DNA of 64,000 bases from Herbaspirillum autotrophicum (lineage in GTDB: Bacteria; Pseudomonadota; Gammaproteobacteria; Burkholderiales; Burkholderiaceae_D), in NCBI RefSeq assembly GCF_001189915.1, contig NZ_LFLS01000012.1, forward strand, positions 1 to 64,000, given 5' to 3'. Position numbers and translations under genes: made by a program. Shown here one piece after another: positions 45,146-53,149 of this stretch. The notes below the pieces were generated by a model that saw nothing but the letters and a program-made list of their open reading frames with translations, was not told the DNA's origin and did no database searches. Position 1 is the stretch's first letter. Every line of letters starts with the position of its first letter.

Positions 45146-46227
45146 TCCTTCAGCGATTGCAGGGCCTCGTTCAGATAACTGTCATCCGCCCACTGCTGCA
45201 CATTGAAATCGTTGGTGACATAGCCACGCTCGCGCAGGAAATTCTTCTTGATCTCGATTCCTTTCAGATTCTTCGCTGACAGTGCCGGCACAAAATCATG
45301 CTGGGCAATCGCCCGCGCCGCTACTTTGGCATTCGGCAAGAACGTCACGCGCGGGAAAATCTCGGCAGCGGCCTGGCGATTGGCATTGATCCAGCGACCG
45401 GCGCGGATCGATGCACGCAAAAAGGCAATCACCACTTCCGGATGGGCTTCGGCAAAATCGGTATTGACTGCATTGGTGTACGGGCCGTTGGCAATCTGCA
45501 AGGTCCAGTCGGCATGCGCGGACAAATCTTCAATCACCTTGAACTGCCCGGTTTCAACCAGTGCCAGAGAGCGCCCCAGCGAACTGTAGATGGCGTCGAC
45601 GCTGCCGCTGCGCAAGGCCGCTACTTCCGGGTCTTCATGCTGCTTGCCGATGGCCTTGATCTGGCTCCACAACTCGTGCGGACGGACGGCAGGTTTCAGT
45701 TGCGGGGCGTCGCCCGGCTGCAACAGATCGACAATCTCCACCTCTTGCTCGGACAGCCCCGCCAGTTTCAGCGACAGATGGATACCATAGTCCGAGGCCG
45801 CACGCGAAAAGTCGATGCGTTCGGTATTCGGTGTTTTCGACAGACCGATGCGGCGCCCGCGCAGGTCGGCTACACGATAGATGCCGGAATCGGCACGCAC
45901 CAGGATTTGCCCGCCCGATTGCGTATTGGTCAAACCGACCAGCTTGGTATCGGTCAGATCGGCCTTGGCCCAAATCGTAGGAATCGCTCCGCCGTCACGG
46001 AACAGCGGATTGAGCGAATGCCGGTAATGCGGCAACCAGCCGGCATTGTCGGCCAGCGAGCGCAGATAAGTCGGCTTGGCGCCGACACGCTTGAACTCTT
46101 CATCCAGCCAACCGAATTCGGTCGCGATATTGGATGCCACCAACACCGGGCAAATGGTGTAATACGCTTCGGTCAGGCTGGCTGGAGTGGTGGCGTATGG
46201 TGTTTGTTTTTCAGTAGTCAGGCTCAT
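45142..46227 (-). CDS. DszB-like desulfinase (ABC binding-protein fold, cytoplasmic)
   Basis: 361 residues. Automatic annotation would call it an ABC sulfonate-binding protein, but there is no signal peptide (MSLTTEKQTPYATTPASL). It aligns by eye with DszB, 2-(2-hydroxyphenyl)benzenesulfinate desulfinase. YYTICPVLVAS matches the catalytic-Cys segment YSNCPVPNAL, giving C26 for DszB C27. PHYRHSLNPLFRDGGAIP matches HFTYDQPAYTRFGGEIP, giving H67 and R77 for DszB H60 and R70 with the same 10-residue spacing. DLRGRRIGLS and the C-terminal QQWADDSYLNEALQSL also match. DszB releases sulfite from an aryl sulfinate. Good site AGAGGA; coupled to the molybdoenzyme. Substrate here is unknown. Confidence 0.75.
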   Translation of the reverse strand: MSLTTEKQTPYATTPASLTEAYYTICPVLVASNIATEFGWLDEEFKRVGAKPTYLRSLADNAGWLPHYRHSLNPLFRDGGAIPTIWAKADLTDTKLVGLTNTQSGGQILVRADSGIYRVADLRGRRIGLSKTPNTERIDFSRAASDYGIHLSLKLAGLSEQEVEIVDLLQPGDAPQLKPAVRPHELWSQIKAIGKQHEDPEVAALRSGSVDAIYSSLGRSLALVETGQFKVIEDLSAHADWTLQIANGPYTNAVNTDFAEAHPEVVIAFLRASIRAGRWINANRQAAAEIFPRVTFLPNAKVAARAIAQHDFVPALSAKNLKGIEIKKNFLRERGYVTNDFNVQQWADDSYLNEALQSLKE

Positions 46228-46299
46228 GTCTTATCCTCTGGAAAAGGTGAAACAACGGTAATTATTGAGATCTCAGCAAGCAAATCGGCGGCAAGTGCG

Positions 46300-47283
46300 T
46301 CAGGCCGCGACGGCGGCGTGGTCCGTCTGCTGGTAAGGGATAACGGCTTCGCCGCGGATCACCAGCCGGCGCAGCAAACGACGGTCGGTACTGGCAAAGG
46401 CTTCACGTCGATGCAACAGGCTGCGGTTATCCCAGATCAGGATGTCGCCGGCCTGCCATTGCTGTACCCACTGGAATTTTTCCTGCGTCACATGGGCCCA
46501 CAGTTCATCCAGCAACGCCTCTGATTGCATAACAGCCAGGCCGCTCAGCCAGGCGTAGGGACGACGCCCCAGATACAGCGCCGGATGTCCGGTTTCCGGA
46601 TGCCGGATCAGCAGCGGATGCAGGTGACCGGGCGAGATGCTGACGTCTTGCACGGCTTGCGCACCGGGCCGCAGATAGCCGGCAGCATCGATGATCTTGT
46701 CGTGTTTCAGCGCCAGCGCCGCCAACTGTTCCAGTTTGGACGCCGGCAATTCGGCGGTGGCCCTGACGGCGCTGGCGAAGAAAGTACGACCGCCAGTCGG
46801 CGGCACCTCGATCGCATACAAGATAGTGGCGCTGGGCGGTGCCTCGAATGAGGACATGTCGCTGTGCCACACCAGCTCGCCGTCACCGAGACCGCCGAGC
46901 GCCAGACCCTGTTCGATGACATTGGAGACATAGGTGAATTGCGGATACAGCGCGGCGCGCGGCGCCTGCGTCACTTCGCCGGGACGTCCGATGCCGGGCA
47001 AATCGGCACGCGTCACCGGACTCGGCAACGGATTCGAAATCTGGAATTCGCCGAACCAGCGGCCAAACGTGATTTGCTCATCCTCGTTCAGTTGCTGGCC
47101 ACGGATACGAATCACTTCATACTTCAGCCACGCCTGGCGCAACTCCTGAGCCGTCGCAGCATCCAGCAAGCGCACATCGGGAATGCGGATATCGGCGCCA
47201 ATCAATCCCGCTGACGGGATGACTTCGATGCGTTGGAATTGCGCATCGTGAGGGGCAGGTGCAGATTGCAATTGATCGCTCAT
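46300..47283 (-). CDS. TauD/TfdA-family Fe(II)/2-oxoglutarate dioxygenase
   Basis: 327 residues from the ATG at 47283. Iron ligands VWHSDMSSF (H140, D142) and the distal His of DNRSLLHRREAF (H291); Arg in RRLLRRLVIRG (about 305) binds 2-oxoglutarate. TauD-family enzymes hydroxylate the carbon next to sulfur in sulfonates or alkyl sulfates, releasing sulfite or sulfate and an aldehyde; others act on unrelated acids such as 2,4-D. Lies 20 nt after the rhodanese gene and 72 nt before the desulfinase, in one operon. Given this setting, oxidative C-S or C-O-S cleavage is likely. Confidence 0.85.
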   Translation of the reverse strand: MSDQLQSAPAPHDAQFQRIEVIPSAGLIGADIRIPDVRLLDAATAQELRQAWLKYEVIRIRGQQLNEDEQITFGRWFGEFQISNPLPSPVTRADLPGIGRPGEVTQAPRAALYPQFTYVSNVIEQGLALGGLGDGELVWHSDMSSFEAPPSATILYAIEVPPTGGRTFFASAVRATAELPASKLEQLAALALKHDKIIDAAGYLRPGAQAVQDVSISPGHLHPLLIRHPETGHPALYLGRRPYAWLSGLAVMQSEALLDELWAHVTQEKFQWVQQWQAGDILIWDNRSLLHRREAFASTDRRLLRRLVIRGEAVIPYQQTDHAAVAA

Positions 47284-47303
47284 GTGATTTCCTTGTCCCC
47301 GGT

Positions 47304-48185
47304 TCAACGCGCGATAGGAGCACCGACCAGACTGCCCCACTCCGTCCACGAACCGTCATAGACGCGCACATGAGAAAATCCCAGCAGCTCGGTCAAGACA
47401 AAAAAGGCCAGCGTCGAACGGTGACTCAAACGGCAATACACCACCGTTTCCTGTGTCGGATCGAGCCGCGCCGCGGCTGCTTTGGCTTGCAGTTCGGCCA
47501 GCGGACGCAGACGGCCGTCCTGATCCAGCAGATCGGCAAACGCAAATAACGTCGCCCCCGGAATATGACCGCCGCGCTCGGCGCCGTTATTGGCACCACC
47601 TTCCGGACTGACGCGTTTGCCGTCGTATTCTTCCGTGGTACGAATATCGAGAATGCGCAGCGTGCTGTCGTTGAGACGCTGCCTGATTTCATCGCGCCCG
47701 ATCCGTATCCGTTGTTCATTGCCGGCATCTTCCGGATGCGGATCACCGTGCAGCGGCGCAGCGATCACCGTCTGCAACGCAGCCAGTTCGACTACCGGAA
47801 AATCGTCAGCCCGCCACGCGCGCAAGCCGCCGTTGAGCACGCTGACGCGTTGCAGGCCGGCGCGCAGGAAGGCCCAGCGCGCATAGAAGCCAAACTGGGT
47901 CGGCTCGCCGTAAAACACCAGGTGGCTGTCAACATCAATCCCGGCCGCCGCCAGCCTGAGACGCAATACTTCGGCACTGGCAAACTGGCGCTGATAGTCG
48001 TCCCACAACAATTCTTTCCAGTGAAATGCATGCGCGCCGCCGATCTTGAATGCCGGTTGTTCTGCTTCCGGATGTTTGTGCTGGATGGCGATGATGCTGA
48101 TTTCCTTGCTGTCCTGATGGCGCGATAACCACGCGCTGTCAATCAGGGGCTGGATGCCAATGGCGTTGCTGGCGATGTCGTTCAT
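47304..48185 (-). CDS. Two-domain rhodanese / sulfurtransferase
   Basis: 293 residues, two tandem rhodanese domains. The active-site loop is C251-RLSHR-S in VVYCRLSHRST; the N-terminal domain (residues 10-130, with DSHLVFYGE and GGLRAWRADDFP) has lost its Cys, as usual. Start at 48185 with AAAGAGC upstream. Known reaction: transfer of sulfane sulfur from thiosulfate or mercaptopyruvate to an acceptor. First gene of the operon behind the -24/-12 promoter at 48273-48289. It may detoxify or recycle sulfur released by the downstream enzymes. Confidence 0.87.
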   Translation of the reverse strand: MNDIASNAIGIQPLIDSAWLSRHQDSKEISIIAIQHKHPEAEQPAFKIGGAHAFHWKELLWDDYQRQFASAEVLRLRLAAAGIDVDSHLVFYGEPTQFGFYARWAFLRAGLQRVSVLNGGLRAWRADDFPVVELAALQTVIAAPLHGDPHPEDAGNEQRIRIGRDEIRQRLNDSTLRILDIRTTEEYDGKRVSPEGGANNGAERGGHIPGATLFAFADLLDQDGRLRPLAELQAKAAAARLDPTQETVVYCRLSHRSTLAFFVLTELLGFSHVRVYDGSWTEWGSLVGAPIAR

Positions 48186-48272
48186 ATGCTCTTTCTGTAA
48201 GTTGATCTGATTTGCGAGGTACGGCATACCAGCTGTTGCGCCTGTGATTGCCGATGTCATTGCGGACTACTT

Positions 48273-48289
48273 AGCAAATACCGAACCAG
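48273..48289 (-). promoter_or_regulatory. Sigma-54 promoter of the rhodanese operon
   Basis: On the minus strand CTGGTTCGGTATTTGCT: GG and GC 12 bp apart, TTGCT fully consensus, CA of TGGCAC replaced by TT. About 85 nt upstream of the rhodanese start. No activator element sits at the 49-bp position used by the other three promoters. Confidence 0.62.
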
Positions 48290-48304
48290 CTTTGAACTGA
48301 CATG

Positions 48305-48334
48305 AAAAAAGACGCCGCCATTGCTGACGGCGCC
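48305..48334 (-). terminator. Rho-independent terminator after the 2-hydroxyacid dehydrogenase
   Basis: On the minus strand an 8/10-paired GC-rich stem with a 4-nt loop followed by TTTTTT. It separates the tonB-importer-monooxygenase operon from the rhodanese operon. Confidence 0.78.
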
Positions 48335-48489
48335 TTGCCGGCACTGGCGTTGCGTGCTTCTGCTGTGATCCACGCCAAGCCGTTGCGAGAATTTTATTCT
48401 GCTGCAAGCTGCTGCAAACAGAACAGCCGCTGACCAGAAAAGCGGCGGTATCGCAAGCCGCCGGTGAAAACGCAGCAACCCCTGCCAGA

Positions 48490-49485
48490 TCAGCCCAGCG
48501 CTACCGGTGCCGGCGTCAACACGCCGTTACCGGCAAAGAAGGATTCCAGATTAGCGGACAACAACGCCAGTACCGCCGCCTGCGTTTCCGGCGATTGCGC
48601 CGCAACGTGCGGCGTCAGGATCAGATTCGGCAAGGCGCGCAGCGCGGGATCGACATGCGGCTCGCCTTCGATCACGTCCAGCGCGGCACCGGCGATGGTA
48701 TTGCTGCGCAAGGCAGCAGCCAATGCCGTGGTATCCACCACGCTGCCGCGCGCGACATTGACCAGAATGCCGTCCGGCCCCAATGCCTGCAATACCCCGG
48801 CATTGACCAGATGCCGCGTGGCGCTGCCGCCGGGGCACGAGACGACGAGAAAATCAACCGCGTGCGCCAACGCCGTGACGTCGCTGACAAAGTGATAAGC
48901 ACTGTCGGCCTGCGGCCGCCGGCCATGATAAAAAATTTCCGCATCGAAGCCCTGCAGACGCCGGGCGATGTCCTTGCCGATATGACCGAGGCCGATGATG
49001 CCGACTTTTTTCCCGGTCAATTGCGCCAGTTGCTGCGGCCGGGCGATGCCACTGGCAGCGTCGATGCCGGCACGCACCACGCCGCGCGCTGCGGCCAGCA
49101 ACAAGGCCAGCGCATGATCGGCGACGCAAGCAGCATTGGTGCCCGGCCCGTAGCTGACTTCGATGCCGCGCTCGCGTGCGGCCGCCACATCCACCTGCTC
49201 GTAGCCGGCACCGGTCACGGCAATCAGTTCCAGCGCCGGAAAGTCGTCTGCGCTGAACGGATTCAAGCCGCGCCCGCCGACCGTGACGACGGCGCGTATC
49301 GCTTGCCGGACTGCCGCCGGCAACCGCTCCAACTGCTCGCCCGGCAACAGATAATGAATCTGGTAGCGCGTGGCCAGCGCCCGCGCAAAGCTGTCCTGAT
49401 AGCGCATCAGCACAGCAATGTCCGGCAGCTGCGACGTGGCCGCCGCTGTCGCCGGGGCTTGCGGTTCAATGATGGTAGTCGTCAT
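48490..49485 (-). CDS. D-isomer specific 2-hydroxyacid dehydrogenase
   Basis: 331 residues from the ATG at 49485 (GGGGAA upstream); a GTG 18 nt earlier overlaps the monooxygenase stop. NAD(P)-binding VGIIGLGHIGKDIARRLQGF, substrate-binding VARGSVVDTTAL with the catalytic Arg, Glu in DVIEGEPHVDP and His in LTPHVAAQ are complete. The family reduces 2-oxoacids (glyoxylate, hydroxypyruvate) or oxidises the hydroxyacids. In this operon it probably deals with the carbon skeleton left after desulfurisation. Last gene before the terminator. Confidence 0.86.
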   Translation of the reverse strand: MTTTIIEPQAPATAAATSQLPDIAVLMRYQDSFARALATRYQIHYLLPGEQLERLPAAVRQAIRAVVTVGGRGLNPFSADDFPALELIAVTGAGYEQVDVAAARERGIEVSYGPGTNAACVADHALALLLAAARGVVRAGIDAASGIARPQQLAQLTGKKVGIIGLGHIGKDIARRLQGFDAEIFYHGRRPQADSAYHFVSDVTALAHAVDFLVVSCPGGSATRHLVNAGVLQALGPDGILVNVARGSVVDTTALAAALRSNTIAGAALDVIEGEPHVDPALRALPNLILTPHVAAQSPETQAAVLALLSANLESFFAGNGVLTPAPVALG

Positions 49486-49499
49486 GTGCTGTTCCCCGC

Positions 49500-50849
49500 T
49501 CACGCTGCCTGCTGCACATCAAGCTGCGCGGCGCGGTCCGGCGGCCGTGGCAAACCGAGATTCTCGCGCAGCGTCTGGCCTTCGTAGCCGGTACGGAACA
49601 GGCCACGCTGCTGCAGGATCGGCACCACCAGATTGACAAAATCATCGAGGCCGTCCGACATGTACGGCGGCATGATGTTGAAACCATCGGCGGCGTAATT
49701 GACGAACAGATACTCCAGTTCGTCGGCAATTTTCTCCGGCGTGCCGACGATGCTGAAAAATCCGCGCGAGGTTGCCACCCGCTGCGCCAGTTGACGAATA
49801 TTCAGATTGTCGCGTTTGGCCATTTCCACCAACAATTTTTGCCGGCTCTTGCCGCCATTGGTTTCCGGAATTTCCGGCAAGGGTCCATCGACCGGATACA
49901 ACGACAAGTCGAAATCGATGCGGGTAGACAAGGCTTGCACCGCTTCATGCACCGGCACTTCATTCTGCAGTTGCGCCAGCAGTTGCTCGGCCTCCTCCTG
50001 CGTTCTGCCGATGATCGGCGACACGCCCGGCATGATCTTGACATGGTCCGGATTGCGGCCATGGCGCGCAACGCGCTGCTTGATATCCTGATAAAAATCG
50101 CGCGCTTCTTCAAAGGTCGGATAGGCAACGAACACCACATCGGCACTTTGCGCGGCGACGTCCCGCCCGCTGTCGGAGGCGCCGGCCTGTACCACCACCG
50201 GATGACCTTGCGGCGGCCGCGGCACGTTCAATGGCCCCTGTACCGAAAAATGCTTGCCGGTGTGATTGAGCGGATGCACTTTCTTGAAATCAAGGCACAC
50301 CCGGCCCTGCGCATCGAGATAGGTCGGATCATCTTCCCAGGTGTCCCACAAGCCGGTCACTACCTTGAAGAATTCCAGTGCGCGTTCATAACGGATGACG
50401 TGGTCCGGATGCGCACCCCGGCCGAAATTGAGTGATGCCGCTTCGACCCACGAAGTCACCAGATTCCAGCCGGCACGGCCGCCGCTCAGATGATCGAGCG
50501 AGGCAAAACGGCGCGCAATATGATATGGCTCGTCATAGGTAGTGGTGGCCGTGGCGATCAGTCCGATATGACTGGTAGCGGTAGACAATGCCGACAGCAG
50601 CGTCACCGGATCGAAGTAACCGCTGTAAGGACGTTCCTGGGTATTGGCGCCCTTGTAGCCCATCATCGCCGGTGTATCCGCCAGGAACACGGTATCAAAC
50701 AGCGCGCGCTCGGCGGTCTGCACCCAGTTGATGTATTTGCTGAAATCCATCGCCGTGCTCGGGTCCGCCTTGGGATGGCGCCAGCCACCGACGTGATGTC
50801 CGTGCGCGAACAGAAACAAGCCGAGTTTGAGTTTTTCATTCCTTGCCAT
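49500..50849 (-). CDS. LLM-class flavin-dependent monooxygenase, DszA/SnaA/NtaA family
   Basis: 449 residues, the family's usual length. Typical features: LGLFLFAHGHHVGGWRHP at the N-terminus, AERALFDTVFLADTPAM, TYDEPYHIARRFASLDHLSGGRAGWNLVTS, and HPVVVQAGASDSGRDVAAQSADVVF. Relatives are the FMNH2-dependent DBT-sulfone monooxygenase DszA, SnaA, NtaA and sulfone monooxygenases such as SfnG. Such enzymes need reduced flavin from a partner reductase, none of which is seen in the window. Follows the binding protein of the Fe-type importer. Together with the DszB-like protein in the neighbouring operon it suggests a 4S-like C-S cleavage route. Confidence 0.87.
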   Translation of the reverse strand: MARNEKLKLGLFLFAHGHHVGGWRHPKADPSTAMDFSKYINWVQTAERALFDTVFLADTPAMMGYKGANTQERPYSGYFDPVTLLSALSTATSHIGLIATATTTYDEPYHIARRFASLDHLSGGRAGWNLVTSWVEAASLNFGRGAHPDHVIRYERALEFFKVVTGLWDTWEDDPTYLDAQGRVCLDFKKVHPLNHTGKHFSVQGPLNVPRPPQGHPVVVQAGASDSGRDVAAQSADVVFVAYPTFEEARDFYQDIKQRVARHGRNPDHVKIMPGVSPIIGRTQEEAEQLLAQLQNEVPVHEAVQALSTRIDFDLSLYPVDGPLPEIPETNGGKSRQKLLVEMAKRDNLNIRQLAQRVATSRGFFSIVGTPEKIADELEYLFVNYAADGFNIMPPYMSDGLDDFVNLVVPILQQRGLFRTGYEGQTLRENLGLPRPPDRAAQLDVQQAA

Positions 50850-50896
50850 GATATTTTTTCCAAATGTTGAATAGTGAAATGCGAAATCTGCGGTAA

Positions 50897-52027
50897 TCAG
50901 GATTTTTTGAGTATCTCTGCCAGCTCATTGCGGCGGAATTGTTGCAACTGATCCAGCGCCTTCTGGTCTTCCACGAAATCCTTGTTCAGGTATTGATCGC
51001 GCGGCGGCAGATCCCTGGCCTTGGGTGCACCCGGCATCACGCCGTAGAAATTCAGGTCAGCCAGAATCTGTTGCGCTTGCGGCGTGAACATCCATGCCGT
51101 CACCAGTTTGGCAGCGTGCGGATGCGGCGGATCGCGCAAAATGCCGATGCCGGTATCGACCAGAATGTCCAGCCCCGGCGAGAACGACAGCGCCACATTC
51201 GCGCCTTGGGCTTGTTGCGGCAATACCGCCGCGGCATTGATCCAGACGGTAAAAATCAGGCGTCCCTGCGCCACCCATGGCACCAGTTCCGACGACGGCG
51301 GCACCGGCGCACCGGCACCGCCGATAAAGTCTTTCAACTCTGCCGCTGTCAGTTCACCGCTGCGGTACAGACGCATCAATGCCGCATCGCCGGCCAGCGT
51401 GGCACCAAAATTGATATGGCCGTAACGGCCTTTCCAGCGCGGATCGAGCACTTGTTTGATACTGCGCGGCACCTCTTCTTTGGCGATCAATGACGGGTTG
51501 TACGCAATCGCAAAACCTTTCTGGTAGACGATATGGTAATAACCGTTGGCATCGCGATAGCGCGCCTCCAATGTCGTCGCGGTCGGCGGCTGGAAGGTCT
51601 CCCAGCGGTCCTGCGGCATGCTCGACAGTGTCTGCGCGATGCTGCCGCCAATCACGATATCGCCGGCTCGCTTGCCGCTGCGAAATTCGCCATCCAGCCG
51701 CGCCCGCAGTTTGTCGCCCATCAGGCGCTGAAAGTTGGCGCGTACACCGGGAAAGGCACGGGCGAAGGCATCTGCCAACGGCTGCACTTCCTCGGCAACC
51801 GACGAGATGTAAATCACCGCTTCCGTTTCGCCGGATTGCAGCGTCTGCTGGTATAGCTGACGCAACGCTGCCTTGTCTTCCGGGGTGCCGGTCAGACGCT
51901 GCTCGATACCGTCAACTGCACCGCCCGTCGCTGCCGATGGTGATGATGGTCCGGCGTCGCAACCGGCCAGCAACATGCACATGCCGGCCAGCAAGCCGGG
52001 GAGAATTTTTCTGCTGGTATTGTTCAT
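50897..52027 (-). CDS. Fe/thiamine-type ABC substrate-binding lipoprotein (copy 2)
   Basis: 376 residues, lipobox LLAGC (Cys23). Family 1 extracellular binding protein: TEAVIYISSVAEEVQPLADAFARAFPGVRANFQRLMGDKLRARLDGEF, GFAIAYNPSLIAKEEVPRS, HAAKLVTAWMFTPQAQQILADLNFYGVMP. Paralogue of 39831-40931. It follows its ATPase by 9 nt and so belongs with the permease and ATPase upstream. Relatives bind Fe3+, thiamine or phosphonates; the absence of clear iron-binding Tyr pairs and the operon content favour an organic, sulfur-containing ligand, but this is inference. Confidence 0.84.
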   Translation of the reverse strand: MNNTSRKILPGLLAGMCMLLAGCDAGPSSPSAATGGAVDGIEQRLTGTPEDKAALRQLYQQTLQSGETEAVIYISSVAEEVQPLADAFARAFPGVRANFQRLMGDKLRARLDGEFRSGKRAGDIVIGGSIAQTLSSMPQDRWETFQPPTATTLEARYRDANGYYHIVYQKGFAIAYNPSLIAKEEVPRSIKQVLDPRWKGRYGHINFGATLAGDAALMRLYRSGELTAAELKDFIGGAGAPVPPSSELVPWVAQGRLIFTVWINAAAVLPQQAQGANVALSFSPGLDILVDTGIGILRDPPHPHAAKLVTAWMFTPQAQQILADLNFYGVMPGAPKARDLPPRDQYLNKDFVEDQKALDQLQQFRRNELAEILKKS

Positions 52028-52036
52028 GACGTCGGC

Positions 52037-53149
52037 TCACTCTTTCTCTGGCAACAACACGATGTCGCGTGCCGGGATCGCGGCATATACGGTGCTGCCG
52101 ATCAGGCTGCGGTCGTGATCGGTACCTCGCCCCCAATCCTCCAGCGTCATGATGGCGTTCACCAGAGTATTGTCGATGGCGATGCTGCATTGATAGCGAT
52201 CACCGAGATAGGTCACCTGTTGCAGCCTGGCTTCCACCACCGTCACCTGCGGCGCTGCTTGCGGCGCCGGTTGCACGCGGATACTGGAACTGCGGATCGC
52301 CACCTCCGCCCGTTGCCCGGCTTCGATATGCAGCTCCGCGCCGGCCTGCAGCCGTTGCCGCCAGCCGTCTGGCAGTACCGACAAAGTATTGCCGTCGGTC
52401 GCCAGTACCCGGGCCGGCAAGATATTGTCGAAACCGACAAACTCGGCCACAAAGCGCGTCGCCGGCGACAGAAAGATATTGTCCGGTGAACCGATCTGCT
52501 CCACCTTGCCATGCTGCATCACGGCTACCCGGTCCGCCAGCGCCAGCGCCTCGGATTGGTCATGCGTAACATACACGGCGGTATGCCCTTTTTCCAGATG
52601 AATGCGCCGCAGGTCGTAGCGCAGCCGATGGCGCAGTTGGGCGTCGAGATTGGATAGCGGCTCATCGAACAACAGCAATTGCGGTTGCGCCACAATGGCG
52701 CGCGCCAATGCCACCCGCTGTTGCTGGCCGCCGGACAAGGCTGACGCATAGCGGTCGCCGTAACCGGTAAGGCCGACCAGCGCCAGCGCTTCTTCCACTT
52801 CCTGCGGACGTTGCTTGCGGCCGCGCATCTTGAGCGGATAGCCGACGTTGCCGTACACACTCATGTGCGGCCACAAGGCATAACTCTGGAATACCATGCC
52901 GATATCGCGCTTGTTGGGCGGCACAAACACGCGCTGCTCCGGATGCACCACGATGTCATTGCCGATGGTGATGCGTCCGGCGTCCGGCTCTTCGAGGCCG
53001 GCAATGCAGCGCAAGGTCGTCGTCTTGCCGCAACCGCTCGGTCCCAGCAGGACGAAGAATTCACCATCATTGATATGCAGATCCAGCGCATCAATCGCCA
53101 ATGCGCCGCCAAAAGTCTTGCTGATCCCCTGCAGCGATACCTCGCTCAT
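52037..53149 (-). CDS. Fe/spermidine/thiamine-type ABC importer, ATP-binding protein
   Basis: 370 residues from the ATG that overlaps the permease stop. Walker A GPSGCGKTT, signature LSGGQQQRVALARAI, Walker B LLLFDEPLSNLDAQLR, then a C-terminal TOBE-type regulatory domain (residues about 240-370) as in PotA/FbpC. Cytoplasmic partner of the two-domain permease and the lipoprotein at 50897. Confidence 0.92.
   Translation of the reverse strand: MSEVSLQGISKTFGGALAIDALDLHINDGEFFVLLGPSGCGKTTTLRCIAGLEEPDAGRITIGNDIVVHPEQRVFVPPNKRDIGMVFQSYALWPHMSVYGNVGYPLKMRGRKQRPQEVEEALALVGLTGYGDRYASALSGGQQQRVALARAIVAQPQLLLFDEPLSNLDAQLRHRLRYDLRRIHLEKGHTAVYVTHDQSEALALADRVAVMQHGKVEQIGSPDNIFLSPATRFVAEFVGFDNILPARVLATDGNTLSVLPDGWRQRLQAGAELHIEAGQRAEVAIRSSSIRVQPAPQAAPQVTVVEARLQQVTYLGDRYQCSIAIDNTLVNAIMTLEDWGRGTDHDRSLIGSTVYAAIPARDIVLLPEKE

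Larger units (their letters stand above)
48186..48489. other. Intergenic region between two sulfur operons
   Basis: 304 nt holding the terminator of the upstream operon (48305-48334) and the sigma-54 promoter of the rhodanese operon (48273-48289). A perfect left half of the activator element, GGTGAAAA, lies at 48463-48470. Confidence 0.6.

Noticed and set aside
45142-46227. Calling this gene an ABC sulfonate-binding protein
   Set aside because: No signal peptide, no adjacent permease, and DszB catalytic Cys, His and Arg are all present.
45298-46524. 408-residue plus-strand frame
   Set aside because: Antisense to the desulfinase-like and TauD genes; crosses their intergenic gap without a start signal.
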